Source: Astrocystis sublimbata
Lineage: Eukaryota; Ascomycota; Sordariomycetes; Xylariales; Xylariaceae
Length of the DNA: 64,000 bases
Direction of reading: 5' to 3'
NCBI GenBank assembly: GCA_022453515.1
Contig: JAJNNY010000003.1
Location: 310,001-374,000 of the forward strand
The translations under genes and the position numbers were made by a program. A model generated the notes under the pieces. The model was given only the letters and a program-made list of their open reading frames with translations. It was not told the DNA's origin and made no database searches. Of this stretch, positions 1 through 11,340 are shown piece by piece. Position 1 is the first letter of the stretch. Each line of letters opens with the position of its first letter.

Positions 1-3
1 TAA

Positions 4-1915
4 CCAATAGCCTTCTACTCTAAAAAGCTAATACCAGTAGAAATAAACTACAAGATCCACAACAAAGAACTCCTCGCTATTATTAACAGCTTAAATCGTT
101 AGCAACAATACCTAAAAGGAGCCAAACACTGTATTAAAATCTTTTTAGACTATTAAAACCTGGCCTACTTTATAACAGCCAAAGTACTAAATTAACAATA
201 AGCCCGGTAAGCTTAACAACTATCTAGTTACTGGTTTATTATTAACTACCGCCCTAATAAACAGAATAAAAAAACCGATATTTTATCAAAATTACCCCAA
301 TATCGGCCTAAAAAAAAAAGAGCTAAAGACTAGCTAATAATATCGGTTCTATAGGAGAAACATTTTTCATACTCGAAAGGTCTCCTAGCAGAATTACCAA
401 AGGACTTGGCCGTAGTACTACTATCCTCTACACAACTATACAATCTAACCGTACCTAAATGGGCTCTAGAGTTTATACAAAAGGTCAAAAAAGCAGGGCC
501 AAAGGATCCAGAGTATATTCTAGGGCTCCAAGACATAGAACCTCGGGAGAATAACACCCGCATAATAAAAACAGGGAAACACCTAACCCTAAACAACAGA
601 ATACTATACCAAAAAAAACGGTTATAAGTACCCAAGGAACTCCAAAAAAAAGTAATAAGATCGGAACACGATATACTAATAGCCGGTTATATAAGTATAA
701 ATAAAACCCTTAAGCTGATTACCCGCAACTTTTGGTAGCCCAGTATAAAAGGGATCGTAAGAAGCTTCGTAAATAGATACCTCGAATACTAACACAACAA
801 AGCTCCTAGACACGCCTCACACGGACTCCTACAGCCCATAGAGCTCCATTACAAACTATAGAACACCGTGGCAATAGATTTTATTACAAACCTCCCCCTC
901 TCTAATAGATACAACTCCATTTGGGTAATAATAGACCCCTTTACCAAGATGGGACACTTTATACCTCTCAAAATAAGGGAAAAAAAAACCGAAGATCTAA
1001 TAAAGATCTTTACGAAAACCTATTAAAAGTATCATAGCACCCCCCTAGACATTATTTCTAACAGAGATTCTAGATTTACGGCCCATATATAAAAGGACTT
1101 CCTCAAGCTAGTAGGCATTAAGCCCCATATAAACACAGCCTTCCACCCACAGACCGACGGGCAGACCGAGCGGCTAAATTAAACCCTCGAGATTTACCTC
1201 CGTACCTTCGTAAATTATAAAATATCGAACTAGGAGGACTTACTACCCACTACAGAGTTTGCCTATAATAACTCCACTTCCACCTCCACATATATAACTC
1301 CCTTTTACGCTAACTACAGCTACCACCCTATAGTACATAATCCGCCAACAGGAGCACCCAAGAACCCAAATAGCCGCTTATACGCTTACTAGATGACCCA
1401 AGTGCACAAAAAAGCTAAAAAGCACCTATAAATCAGCCGTTAACAGATAAAAAAGTGGGCTAATAAACAACGTCTCGAGCCACCCGTCTACAAGAAAAAT
1501 CAACTAATAATACTAAACGCCAAACATATTAAAACCAAACGTCCCGCCAAAAAATTCGATAGCAAGCTTCTTAATCCCTTCCAGATTCAGAAGGTCATCT
1601 CCCCTACTACGGTAAGACTTATCCTACCAAAGGGCTAGAAAATATACAACTCTTTTTACGTCTCCCTTATAGAACCACATCAGGTTAAAAAAAGGCAGGC
1701 ACCGCCTAACCCTAACCAGGTCCTACGGGACGCGCCCGCTATAAAGGCCAAAGAGTACTACGTAAACAAGATTATTAACTCCATAACAGTCCAAAGTAAC
1801 ATAAAATACCTCATTAAGTAGGAAGACTACCCCAAAAAGAAGGACTGGACCTAGGAACCTTACAACCACTTGCTCAGCGACCTCGCAAAAAACATGGTCA
1901 GACAATTCCAATAAT
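4..1915 (+). pseudogene. pol remnant: RNase H, integrase and chromodomain
   Basis: Conceptual translation of one frame shows, in order: an RNase H segment of gypsy type (about 4-300, including a block reading [18 protein letters not shown]); the integrase zinc-binding region (about 650-815); the integrase core, whose three acidic landmarks are seen as AIDFITNLP near 870, NRDSRFTAH near 1065 and the AFHPQTDGQTER block at 1135-1170; a C-terminal integrase region ending near 1700; and a chromodomain-like end (YLIK-stop-EDYP then W-stop-EP near 1810-1860). In the zinc-binding region the expected Cys and a His have become Tyr, each explainable by a single transition. Two dozen in-frame stops rule out function. 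No indels were seen, so decay has been by point mutation only. Confidence 0.85.
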
Positions 1916-1993
1916 AGCATCCGGACAAGCCCCACGATCCTCGAGTAACAGCGATATAGCGCCCAAGACAGGCTTTAAAAAAAAGGGAAATAG

Positions 1994-2324
1994 TGTCACA
2001 CGGGTCACTTCCGGGCTACCCAAATAGGAAACCTACGCGCCCTAAACCTCTGAATATATAGATAATTAGATCAGAGCTACGGATCTAAAAGGTCATGAGG
2101 ACCTCCGTATACAGGCGACAACCAACAGGCATAAGTGAGGCGTTACCGCAGACCCGAGGAAGGTCCGAAGCCGGCCTCAAGGGCTGCCAGAAGGAGCATA
2201 AATAGAAGGGATTCCTCCAGCCTGGAGTAGAGGCTTTAGGAGGACATGGACCCTTTTGTGCCCTAGAGAATTATTAGCTGAATTGAAGCCTATTCCAAGC
2301 CCTAGAAATCTAGCCCTTGTTACA
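1994..2324 (+). repeat. putative 3' LTR of the gypsy element
   Basis: A purine tract (aaaaaaaagggaaatag, about 1977-1993) lies directly before TGTCACACGGGTCAC at 1994, the usual layout of polypurine tract then LTR start. The segment ends in TTGTTACA at 2324. TGTCAC at the start and GTTACA at the end are inverted repeats with one transition mismatch, giving a TG...CA LTR of about 331 bp. The partner 5' LTR is outside the window, so this is inferred from one copy only. Confidence 0.5.
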
Positions 2325-3221
2325 CTACCTGTATCCGCTCATACTGGGAGATGTCGATGCAGCAAATCGTGTACCCTCAATATTATATTTTCGGCCCGTA
2401 TCCAGATGGGACTATAGTTGAAATGAATTACCATGCGGGCTCGGAAACATGGGCCAAATTTGCGTTGTAAGCTTGAATAGCCCGACACGCCTCAAATGGG
2501 GAAATAGGTCATTGATCGAGAAAAAAAACCAGCAGAGGGAAGCGGGTGGGACTTGAATAAAAGAATACGAAGGAGTAAATCTGCACATTTTCTACTGTTG
2601 CATGTAATGAACTGTGATCGGGCTCGTGTTGATGCCCAGAGTAGGAGGGGAGGGGAGTTGGTGTGTATGGAACCACCGGGAGGGGCTCACTTGCATGTCG
2701 ACTATATCGGCAAGATTGCAGATATGATTTCCTCCCCTTCGTGATAATACCTTCGCGTTCATTCCGTATTGCATCATATAATACAGTAAACACTCGTTAT
2801 TACCCATTACCACCCAGGAAGAGGTTTTTTTTTGCTGCATTCCGAGAGACACACTCACAACACTACCTACCAAAATTACCGCCTACGGCATGGCTAAGTC
2901 CGTTATGCCGGAGCGGTAGAATCAATACGAGGGCGATGGTAGAATCAATAAGAATCATATTGATTCTACCCTCGTAGTATACGACTGCTTGGAACAGGTG
3001 AGCTTACGTAGCTACCTACTTACCTAGGTAGTATTTGGCCTACCTACCTAATCCTTCGTACCTGCTAAATTAAGGTTAGGCCTAAACACCTCCTCCACTT
3101 GGTTGGAGGTGGTATATTGCAAAGCACCTCATGCGACATCTGCAGGGCCTATAGTACAACAAAATTCAAGCTTCGCAAGTACATGTCATAATCGAAGTTG
3201 CAAACATTTATAGCAAAAACC
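2325..3221. other. Intergenic, with hairpin and TACCTA cluster
   Basis: No gene is supported. It holds an inverted/direct repeat cluster at 2915-2970 and a run of TAGGTA/TACCTA-type motifs at about 3003-3060 just before the hydrolase gene. The hydrolase promoter must lie in the right half. Confidence 0.6.
2915..2970. repeat. Small inverted repeat with an added direct copy
   Basis: GGTAGAATCAATA at 2938-2950 and its exact reverse complement at 2958-2970 form a 13-bp stem around a 7-nt loop. A direct copy of the left arm followed by cgaggg lies at 2915-2933, and the reverse complement of that longer form occurs at 2958-2976. The unit therefore appears three times, in two orientations. Confidence 0.8.
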
Positions 3222-4415
3222 ATGCAGACAGCTCATGAGCGCGAAAGTTTCTATGTGGGCGGACGGTGGTGCGACTCCAAGGGGGACAAAAGATTTGGGG
3301 AACAGATGTACGTGGAAAGACTGATTCCCACCGTCAAGGAAAAACGTCGAGATCCCATCATCTTCATCCACGGCGCTACAAGATCTGGGGTGGTAAGCAT
3401 GCGTGCGTCCACGAGATGTAACATTCATCTGTTAATCGTGTTGAGTAGGACTGGCTTACCAAGCCTGACGGCGAGCCCGGTTGGGCATCATACTTCCTGT
3501 CCCAAGGCTTCGAGTGCTATCTCGTTGACCTGCCTTTTCGCGGTCGGAGTCCTGTATGTGTCAAATCATTATTAGAGCGATTGGGCTTTCTGCCTGTGTA
3601 TCTTCTGCTCCCGAATGGCAAATCACTGACCCCAGGGATCGAAGTGGCATCCTGATGACGGCGAGCTCATCACGTTCCCAACAAAAGCATTGCAGCATCT
3701 CTTTGCGGCCGGCAAGGAGTACGGGAGTTGGCCGCAGGCGAAACTGCACACGCAATGGCCGGGCACAGGAGCTATAGGCGACCCTTTCTTCGACCACTTC
3801 TCTGCCTCGACCCTGCAGATGCTGGGCAATATCACGAAGCAAGAGTCAGCTGCACAAGCCGCATGCGCCGCGCTGCTCGATCGCATCGGCAAACCTGCCG
3901 TTGTACTCGCCCATTCGGCCGGTGGCTCGATCCCCTGGCTTCTCGCCGACATACGTCCCAAGCTCGTCCGCAGTATTCTTGCTTTGGAGCCCACGGGTCC
4001 CCCATTCCTGATCAAGGTGCTCAAGCCAGGCCCCGGCTCCCGCTATGGTATCGCGTCTGCCCCCCTCACCTATGACCCCCCTGTGACAGATCCGGATGTG
4101 GAACTCGTCCGGACAGAGATCAAGGCGCCTGCTGAGCAGCTGCTTGACTGCGAGGTTCAAGCCTCATCGCCCTCGCCCCGTCAGCTCGTCAACTTGAAAG
4201 GAATTCCAGTGGCAGTGGTTACGGCACCGGCTTCGTACCACTCACAGTACGATTATGCCACGGTCGCGTATCTGAAGCAGGCTGGGGTCCAAGCTGAACA
4301 TATGAAGCTCGAAGATAGAGGGATCTTCGGAAATGGGCACATGATGTTCATGGAGAAGAACAGCGATGAGGTTGCAGCTGAACTCATACGGTGGATCGAC
4401 AGCGCTGCTGCATAA
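3222..4415 (+). CDS. Alpha/beta-hydrolase fold esterase-like protein
   Basis: Three exons: 3222-3392, 3449-3553 and 3636-4415 (351 aa), all joins in phase 0. The protein has an early FIHGA segment typical of the oxyanion region, then a block [20 protein letters not shown] and a GRSP turn that are characteristic of a fungal alpha/beta-hydrolase group. The nucleophile elbow is LAHSAGG (Ser about 186) and a late GNGHMMF provides the likely catalytic His (about 327). No signal peptide or membrane segment is seen, so it is probably intracellular. Substrate cannot be read from sequence. The third exon could alternatively begin at 3645 (AAG acceptor, same phase), losing three residues. The start is the first in-frame ATG; the frame is open a little upstream but without another ATG. 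It stands alone, head to tail with the retroelement remnant and convergent with the catalase. Confidence 0.85.
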
Positions 4416-4879
4416 TCGGAACAAAGAGGTGAGGGCTAACCAGAATGACCCCGAAACTCTTGCATGAACGTGGCTGCATCATGTCACATGATAATCCCCG
4501 ATACTTTCATAGCTTGGGAGAATGTTCCATTCCAAACTCACTCATATTGCGCTGCACAGAGAACTAGATAATTAAGTACCTAGGTAGTTCATTCATTTAT
4601 CTCCATTCTATCCGAATTAACTTCTCACAACGCATTAGAGCACGCTCCTTAAGAATATCCTTTGCGATTAAATGCACCCCATGTACCACAGGTGCACAAA
4701 GACTACTGCTAAGCAATTACAAATTTCCTTCGATGTTTTCTGTGACCTCCAATTACTTCACTTGCCGACCCAAAGCCAATTCACGTTACAGGTGTCTCAA
4801 CAATTAAACTCCAGGGAAAACAGGATAGTAGTAATACATCTGCCCTTCTAGCCTACTCGCCCGCGTGTGCAAGACAAAG
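4416..4879. other. Intergenic between convergent genes
   Basis: Holds the 3' regions of the hydrolase (+) and the catalase (-). One ACCTAGGTAG motif at about 4579. Nothing else recognised. Confidence 0.6.
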
Positions 4880-7120
4880 TCAGGAAAGATCCCAGGCCTT
4901 GTGTGCGAACAAGTCGAAGTTGTGCGGGCTGTCGTGTGGTGCCTGCTTCTTCGCGTGTAGATCGGCCAGCTTCATGTCTGCGAACCTAGTCGCAACTCCC
5001 TGCTTAGCCGGCACAGTAGGTTTGCCAGCTTTGCTGGGAGTCCCAGAAGTGCTGGTAGAACCGGAGGCACTAGCAGTGACAGCGGCCTCAGTTGCCGTCT
5101 GAATACGCTTGCCGAGGTCGGCATTGACTCGGGTGAACATCGCTGCGGAATCATGCTAGTTAGCAAGGGGATTACTTTTTAAAAATACATACGAAAAGTT
5201 CGCGAAAATGGATAATCAGAGCTTGACATACCATATGTGGCTTTGCGCACTTGTTCGACAGCACTGCTGAGATGGCCGGCGACGTTGGAGATGAAGTTGG
5301 CTTGCTGGCCGGGCTCAGCCGCCAGGGTCTTCTCCCAGAAGATACGAGCTTGCGCGAAGTCGGCGTCGACCACCTCGGACTCGAAGTCGACAACAGTGCC
5401 GACCCAGTGCTCCTCGTCCGGCTGTGCGTACTGCGTGGCGACGCCGTACTTTGAGAACGACGACGGGAAGTAGTTAGGCGTCGCGCCTAGCCCGTTGAAG
5501 GTCGCCGCACCGTCGCGCATCAGCGGGTTGAAGCTATGTTCTGGCTTGTTGATTGGCAGCTGAATGAAGTTCACGCCAAGTCGGTGGCGCTGGGTGTCGG
5601 CATATGCCAATGAACGGGTCTGGATGACTGGAAGAGACGAACGAAGTCAGTGAGGGTCTTACCACGTGGCATGGGGATCTATCTTACTCGGGTCTGGAGA
5701 CAGAGCCCACCCGGGAACGATGTTGGTAGGGCTGAAGGCGCTCTGCTCAGTCTCAGCGAAAACATCATCCGGGTTCTTGTCGAGCACAATGCGACCGAAC
5801 TTCCTGAGTGGGAAGTCCTTGAATGGGAGCGTCTTAGTAGCATCGAAGATGTTGATCGGGTAGTTGGCCGCTTTCTGGGGATCAATGATCTGGGCATAGA
5901 CATCCCATGATGGGGTCTTGCCTGCTTCGAGGTCGTTGAATAGTGACCTAGTTTGATGGTCTGGGTCCTCGCCCGCAGTTGTCTGGGCCTCGGCGGCAGT
6001 GAAGTTCTTGACACCCTGGTTCGTCTTCAGGTGGATTTTGACATACACAAAGGAGCCGTCCTTGTATGAAGTTAATATTTCTGTATGCAGTAGCCCAGAA
6101 ATCAAGTTCTGTTGCAGATAAGTGTAAATTCAGCTTACAGATTTTGTGAACCGGTATGAGTTGATACTGAAGATATCGGCATGTTGAAAGTCGATAGGCG
6201 TAGCCCTGTCGCTGAACAAGAACATCAGGAAATGGATCGCTTCTTGGTTGTTATTGAAGTAGTCCCAGAACACTGCAACGTATCAATCAGTCATCACATC
6301 TCTGGTATGGTAGGCGAGTATCGTGGAAGGCCAAATCGCGCCCTGAAACTTACTTGTGTGGTCTGGAAGCCCATTTCGAGGGTTGCGCTTCGTGGCGTGG
6401 GTGAATGAAGGGAACTTAGCACCGTCACGAATCGGGAAGACAGGCTTGGTGAATGTCAACAAATGCCCAAAAAATAGAGACAAATATGATGGAAGATATG
6501 ACAGCATGTAGGAACGGACTCACTGTAGACAAGAACATCCAGTCTAGAATACCCTCCTTAGTCCTCATCTTGAAAGCAAAGCCTCTGGTGTCGCGAACCG
6601 TCTCGGCTGTTCCACGCTCACCAGCAACGGTAGAGAATCGACAGAAAAGAGGCGTCTTCTCCCCGACTCGTTGAAGAAAGTCGGCGCTGGTCACGTCTGA
6701 TATCTTGTCCGTGAGTTCAAAGTACCCGTGGGCTCCAGTGCCTCTTGCGTGCACTAGTCGCTCAGGTATACGCTCATGGGTAAGATGCTGAATCAACTCT
6801 AGGAGGTTGACATCCTGCAACAAGAGCGTAGCCCTGAGTTGGTTGCCAATGCGTTGACTCCCGGCAATGTTCTTGAGGGGAGCGCCTTCAGAAACTTTGT
6901 CAGCGATGTTTTGATTCGCATATAGCCAAGTGATCATCCCTTACCATTCATCGTGGTGAGGACATCCCCACCAGGGGCTGGGTTAGCAGCAGCATGCTCT
7001 TCTTGATACTTGCTGCCCCCGTTCGTAGCTCCGTTCCTGATTCCGTTCTGTGTGTACAAGATTAGTGTCTTCAATGATAGCCAGCTGTTGATATGGTGTA
7101 CGTCGATAACTTACCATCAT
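4880..7120 (-). CDS. Catalase, small-subunit type, divergent haem pocket
   Basis: Haem catalase-family enzyme (H2O2 dismutation). Eight exons read right to left: 7120-7115, 7047-6945, 6885-6524, 6444-6354, 6272-6139, 6060-5688, 5627-5232, 5142-4880; they sum to 575 codons plus stop. The first coding exon is only ATGATG. The distal His is present in LVHARG (about residue 82), and the proximal haem-ligand Tyr with its Arg in [16 protein letters not shown] (R361, Y365). However, the canonical GNN-T/I-P motif that carries the catalytic Asn reads FLSTP (L155, S156), and the usual RHMxGYGxHT stretch reads [11 protein letters not shown]. The length fits small-subunit catalases, with a Ser/Thr/Ala-rich C-terminal region and no SKL-type peroxisomal signal (ends WDLS). 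No secretion signal. Activity as a true catalase is therefore an open point; family membership is certain. Confidence 0.93.
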
Positions 7121-9565
7121 GGTCAATTAGCAGCTATCGAGTTGAATTTCTTTGTGATGATGAAAGCCTCCTGAATATGAGAAGATAAGAGTCTGGGCAT
7201 CCCAAGTAGATCGCCTACTCCGACCTTTTATACCAAAGCCACGACGTGGTAGGACTTTATAAGTACACCACCATCGTTCCATCAGCGGCAACTTTCATCG
7301 TGCAATCACCTGAGCTCAGCTTCGGCTCCCCTGGCTTCCCGGCTGATGTCAGATTCATCTTCCTTTCTCATCTATTCTATCGAGTAGGGCTCAATATTAC
7401 GTCTTGCGCAGTCGATATTGCTGGCGGAAGATTACCTAGTTGGTCAGTTGGTCACATATCCATCAAGGAGTAACGCTTCAGCCTCGAAGGATTGGGTCAG
7501 CTGGATCATACTTTCAATTATTGGTTACCAAGTAAGAGAGGTAGGCGAACTTGTGGTACTCGTGCTCAGGATCGCATTCGTCGGTCGTCGATAGAGTGCA
7601 TCCTGGAATATCCGCCTCGTTTGCATCCCATCAGCCTCCACGTGGAACGCCCCAACAGTATGCGTCCTTGGTCTCAAAATAGACAAGGTTCGGCCAAACT
7701 TTGACTGGCAAATGACCAAAACCTACTGTGGCACACCTTCTGCGCGAATGTGGCCAATCAGATCCCATGGAAGACAGCCGTGTCAGACAGGATTGTGATG
7801 AGCTGTTGCAGCTCATAAACAGATCTCGTACTGAGGCCAATGCTATGCGCATCAATGACGTATCAACATACAGTCAGTCACATACCAGGCTGCCGTATAG
7901 CTTCAGGTACTCCATTAGGAGATGTCAGCTTAGATGAACAAAAGAGGACAGTCGCCGATTCGTATCGGGGCAAGGGGCGCGCGAACGCCCCAGAGGTTGG
8001 ATTCAACGGATGCCACCTATGACCATAAGCTGACAAGCCACCATTCCGGTTTCGATGGCAGTCTTATTCAGCAACCATCATGAACATGAACAAGAGGACA
8101 GCGAACCAGTATACGCACGTAACCTCATACCTGGCCGTATTATTTCCAATGTAATGACTAACTAAATGCTTTGAAATAGGAAGTAGAATCCCCTCGGCTC
8201 ACCTCGACCAAGTTCGATCAGATGAAAGACATCAGTTCGCTGAGCTGGCTGACATATAAGGTACCCTCTGTAAAAAAGCCTTGTGACAATAAACAAGGGA
8301 TATGGAAGGCTGACACCTGAGTCACATCTAACCGATGGTTTTGAGCCTGTCAGCAACGAAGCTATTGCTCAAGCTTGACGGCCAACCCGCCGCACGTGTA
8401 CAAATAGATAGTAGCACATCTATAAGACAGTTCCCTCACTTTCAATGAACCTTTAATATTTGCCTTACTAATGAAGCAGCAAAGGAATAAGTCTTGATAT
8501 GGCAATGGACACGCGAGTCAAGGGTTCAGATGAAGAGTGAAGAGCTTGCAACTAGACCATTTCGATACCCCAGGTCGAAACAACAAACTTCTCACATGAA
8601 GGCTTTGTGAGATCGAATATACGCTTAGAAATTTCAATACTGCTTATTCAGTACCCACGAACTAGCTTATTCCTCGGCCTAGCAAACCAATTTTCTCCGC
8701 GGACTGCCTCGGAGGTGATGTAGTCATTCTTCACCCACGAACATGGCGTCAATCCTTCACACCATCACTTAAATTTACCCATGCTGCTGCGAGCTGAAAT
8801 GTCCGTTTCGCCGATCGTCGCGGGGGACACTGTGTATAAATAGCAGGGATGCGCGATAGAGCACCCAAAAGAGAAATATTACAGACTTGGTCATGTCCAT
8901 TTCTCGTGGTAATAACATGAACCTGCTGAACCATATGGTGTTCTTTATTACACAGGGAACAATGTTGCTGCACCTTTAGAGTATGCCACCCCCGGCTATG
9001 CCATATGTGATTAAACCAATAAACTAGGGTTAAAAGACAAACTATGATTGTCGCTTTGAGTGTGACGGGATGCATGGGACAGATTCGAGTTGGCGAGCAA
9101 GCTGACAAGGGCCTGTCTGTCTCTCTTCATAAACACCCTAGCTGCAGCTGAAAAAACAGTCTGGGGAAGCTGGCAGGCATGTGTGTGGAGGGTCTGAGGT
9201 ATCAAGAGAGCTACCAGCCGTTTCGTATCACAAGCAATTCTGGAACCCGTGACTTATCATGGCTGGCTGCAAAGCTGTGCCGACTCAGAATTTAGGGCTC
9301 CTCGTGAGCATCAGTCTATGTACAACAATTGAGGGTCGCATATCAGTCTGCGCATTCACCGTATTGTACATTCATTGAGTCATCCATGGCTATCCACCGA
9401 CGCTGTGAATATAGTGACACCAACTACCTAAATGCGTCAGATTGACACGTCTCAGTCCTCATTAGTCATCATGAAATCTATCTAGATCTCGTCCGTAAGA
9501 CGATAAACTGCTTAGATCAAAGTCCATGAGGTGAGTTAAGAGCTAACATTGAAAAGCTAGAGCTT
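7121..9565. other. Long intergenic region
   Basis: Catalase promoter at the left, 3' flank of asparaginyl-tRNA synthetase at the right. Short open frames exist (for example 8749-9108 minus) but have no recognisable domain, start context or splice pattern. No RNA gene or repeat found. Confidence 0.5.
7224..7232 (-). promoter_or_regulatory. Probable TATA box of the catalase gene
   Basis: On the minus strand this reads TATAAAAGG, 104 bases upstream of the catalase ATG at 7120, a normal place for a TATA element with a short leader. Confidence 0.5.
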
Positions 9566-11340
9566 TCAAGGCGCACAGCGACCGGCGAAGCGAGGGTACA
9601 AGCAGCAATCACGGACAGTGTGTTGTTTGCACAGCCACGCCAGGAACCGCTCGAGTCCAAGACCCCAACCTCCGTGGGGAGAGCTACCGTATCTACACCC
9701 GGCTGTTAGTATGCAGTCACTTGGAAAATGCAACTGTGCACTTACTTTCGCTGGTCAGTGTACCAGTAGTAAGTAGCTGGGTCAAGGCCTTCACGCTTGA
9801 ATGCCGCCATCAACTCGTCGTTGTCGTCTATTCTCATCGAGCCACCCACAATTTCACCCACGCCGGGCATGAGGCAGTCCACACTTTCCGTAACACGAGA
9901 GTCTTCCCGGTCCTTCTGCATATAGAATGCTTTGATCTCGGCTGGGAAGTGTGTTAAGAAGATGGGTTTGTTGATAATATCGGTCATCTGGCGCTCTGCT
10001 GCCTCGGCGATATCGTCACCGAAGCTATGGGGTTGGCCCTCCTCGTTGAGGATCTCGTGTTCCCGCAACCAGTCAATAGCATCGGAGTACCTCATGCGCA
10101 TAAAGGGCCGCTGAGGCTGCTTGAAGTCTGGGTTGAGGGTTTTGATATAGCCGGCAATGACTGGGTCAGCCAAGACGATCTCCAAAACGCGGCACATCAT
10201 GTGCTCAATGTTGGACAGTAGGTCTTCGAATGTGATGAAGTCCAGTTCGGCCTCGACGTGGGTGAACTCGGACAAGTGGCGTCTTGTGAGCGACTTCTCG
10301 GCACGGAAGGACTTCTCGATACAGTACACGTCGCCCATGGATGGCAGGCAGGTCTCGAGGTATAGCTGAGAGGACTGGGTCAGGTAGGCCTCGTCGCCGT
10401 AGTACCCCAGCTGGAACAGCGTGGCACCCCCTTCCACCTGCGTCTGCACGAGCGCCGGGGGGCTGACTTTGCGAATTCTCTGCTCCTTGAAGGCTTGGGA
10501 GAAAGCGAATTCGACGGCATCCCGGACCAGCAGAACCGAGGAGGCCGTCTCGCCACGGAGGGTCAGATGGCGTAGGTTGAGGAGGGTGGAGCGATCGGTG
10601 TCGGCGGTGACTCTGTTGGTGATGGCGTCGTCGCCGCCCGCCGCCCGCCAGTGGTTGGGGATCTTGTAGAAGTCGGCGTGCAGCTCGCGGTCGAGAGGGG
10701 CCCTCGCACCGGCGGGGACCTGGCGCATCTCGCCGTAGATCTCCATGGAGGTCTCGCGGGTGAGGGTCAGGGCTTCGTACGTCTTGGTAAGCTTGCCGGA
10801 GAGGACGACCTGCATGAAGCCGTAGCCGTCGCGGAGGGTGATGAACAGCACGTCCTTCTGCTTGCGCTCACGGTGGACGCGGCCGACGACGCGGACGCGG
10901 GTGCCCTTGGTGTCGGCATCGTCGATGCTGCGCAGCTTGACGTGGTCGCCGACCTCGTCGAGCTTGATCTTGATGGGGGCGGGCAGGCTGGCATCCTCCT
11001 CGAGCACCGTCTCCTTGGCCTTGAGCAGGACGGCGTTGCGCTCGTCGTCCTCCTGCTTGCGGCGCACGGCGAGTTCCTGCTCGCGGGCGGCCTTCTTCTT
11101 CTGCTGCTCGTGGTAGTTGACGGCCTTCTTGAGGGCCGACTTGGTGGCGGGCTTCCAGACATTGCCGTCAACGGCGTCGGCGTCGGCGTCGCCCTCGGCA
11201 GCCGGCGACCGCACGAGGTACTGGGCCTCGGCCGGGTGTTGCAGATAGGCGAACTGGAGGGTCTTGAAGGGCGAGGACTCGGTGCCCTGCTGGCCAGGCT
11301 CGTCCCTGCCGACGTCTTCGTCGATGTAGATGGTCGCCAT
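9566..11340 (-). CDS. DED81: Asparaginyl-tRNA synthetase, cytosolic
   Basis: Class II aminoacyl-tRNA synthetase charging tRNA-Asn. Two exons, 11340-9746 and 9692-9566 (573 aa); the single intron has a TACTAAC branch point. The N-terminus MATIYIDED and a charged Lys/Glu-rich helix (about residues 60-100) are typical of the fungal cytosolic enzyme. An OB-fold anticodon-binding domain follows (about 125-215), then the catalytic core with motif 2 (FRAEKS...TRRHLSEF) and motif 3 ([10 protein letters not shown]), which lies in the last exon. The very C-terminus (after [10 protein letters not shown]) uses an unusual Cys/Arg-rich tail. The frame stays open upstream with another in-frame ATG at 11604, which would add 88 residues; I chose 11340 because family members start there. 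Confidence 0.95.

Larger units (their letters stand above)
1..2324 (+). mobile_element. RIP-degraded Ty3/gypsy retrotransposon, 3' part
   Basis: The left end is the 3' portion of a chromodomain-containing Ty3/gypsy LTR element; its 5' LTR, gag, protease and most of the reverse transcriptase lie outside the window. One frame (codons starting at positions 1 mod 3) can be followed from base 4 to about 1915 without a frameshift and shows the order RNase H, integrase, chromodomain, followed by a purine tract and an LTR-like end. About two dozen TAG/TAA stops interrupt it, mostly where family members have Trp or Gln, as expected when CpA becomes TpA on either strand. That is the signature of repeat-induced point mutation. 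The element is therefore dead. Sequence is AT-rich compared with the genes to the right. Right boundary (2324) is inferred from the LTR end, so it is less certain than the body. Confidence 0.9.

Noticed and set aside
8749..9108. 119-codon minus-strand frame with a hydrophobic stretch
   Set aside because: First residue is not an ATG, composition looks random, and no family is recognised.
7121..9565. Search for a gene in the gap between catalase and asparaginyl-tRNA synthetase
   Set aside because: No frame with plausible splice structure or domain could be assembled.
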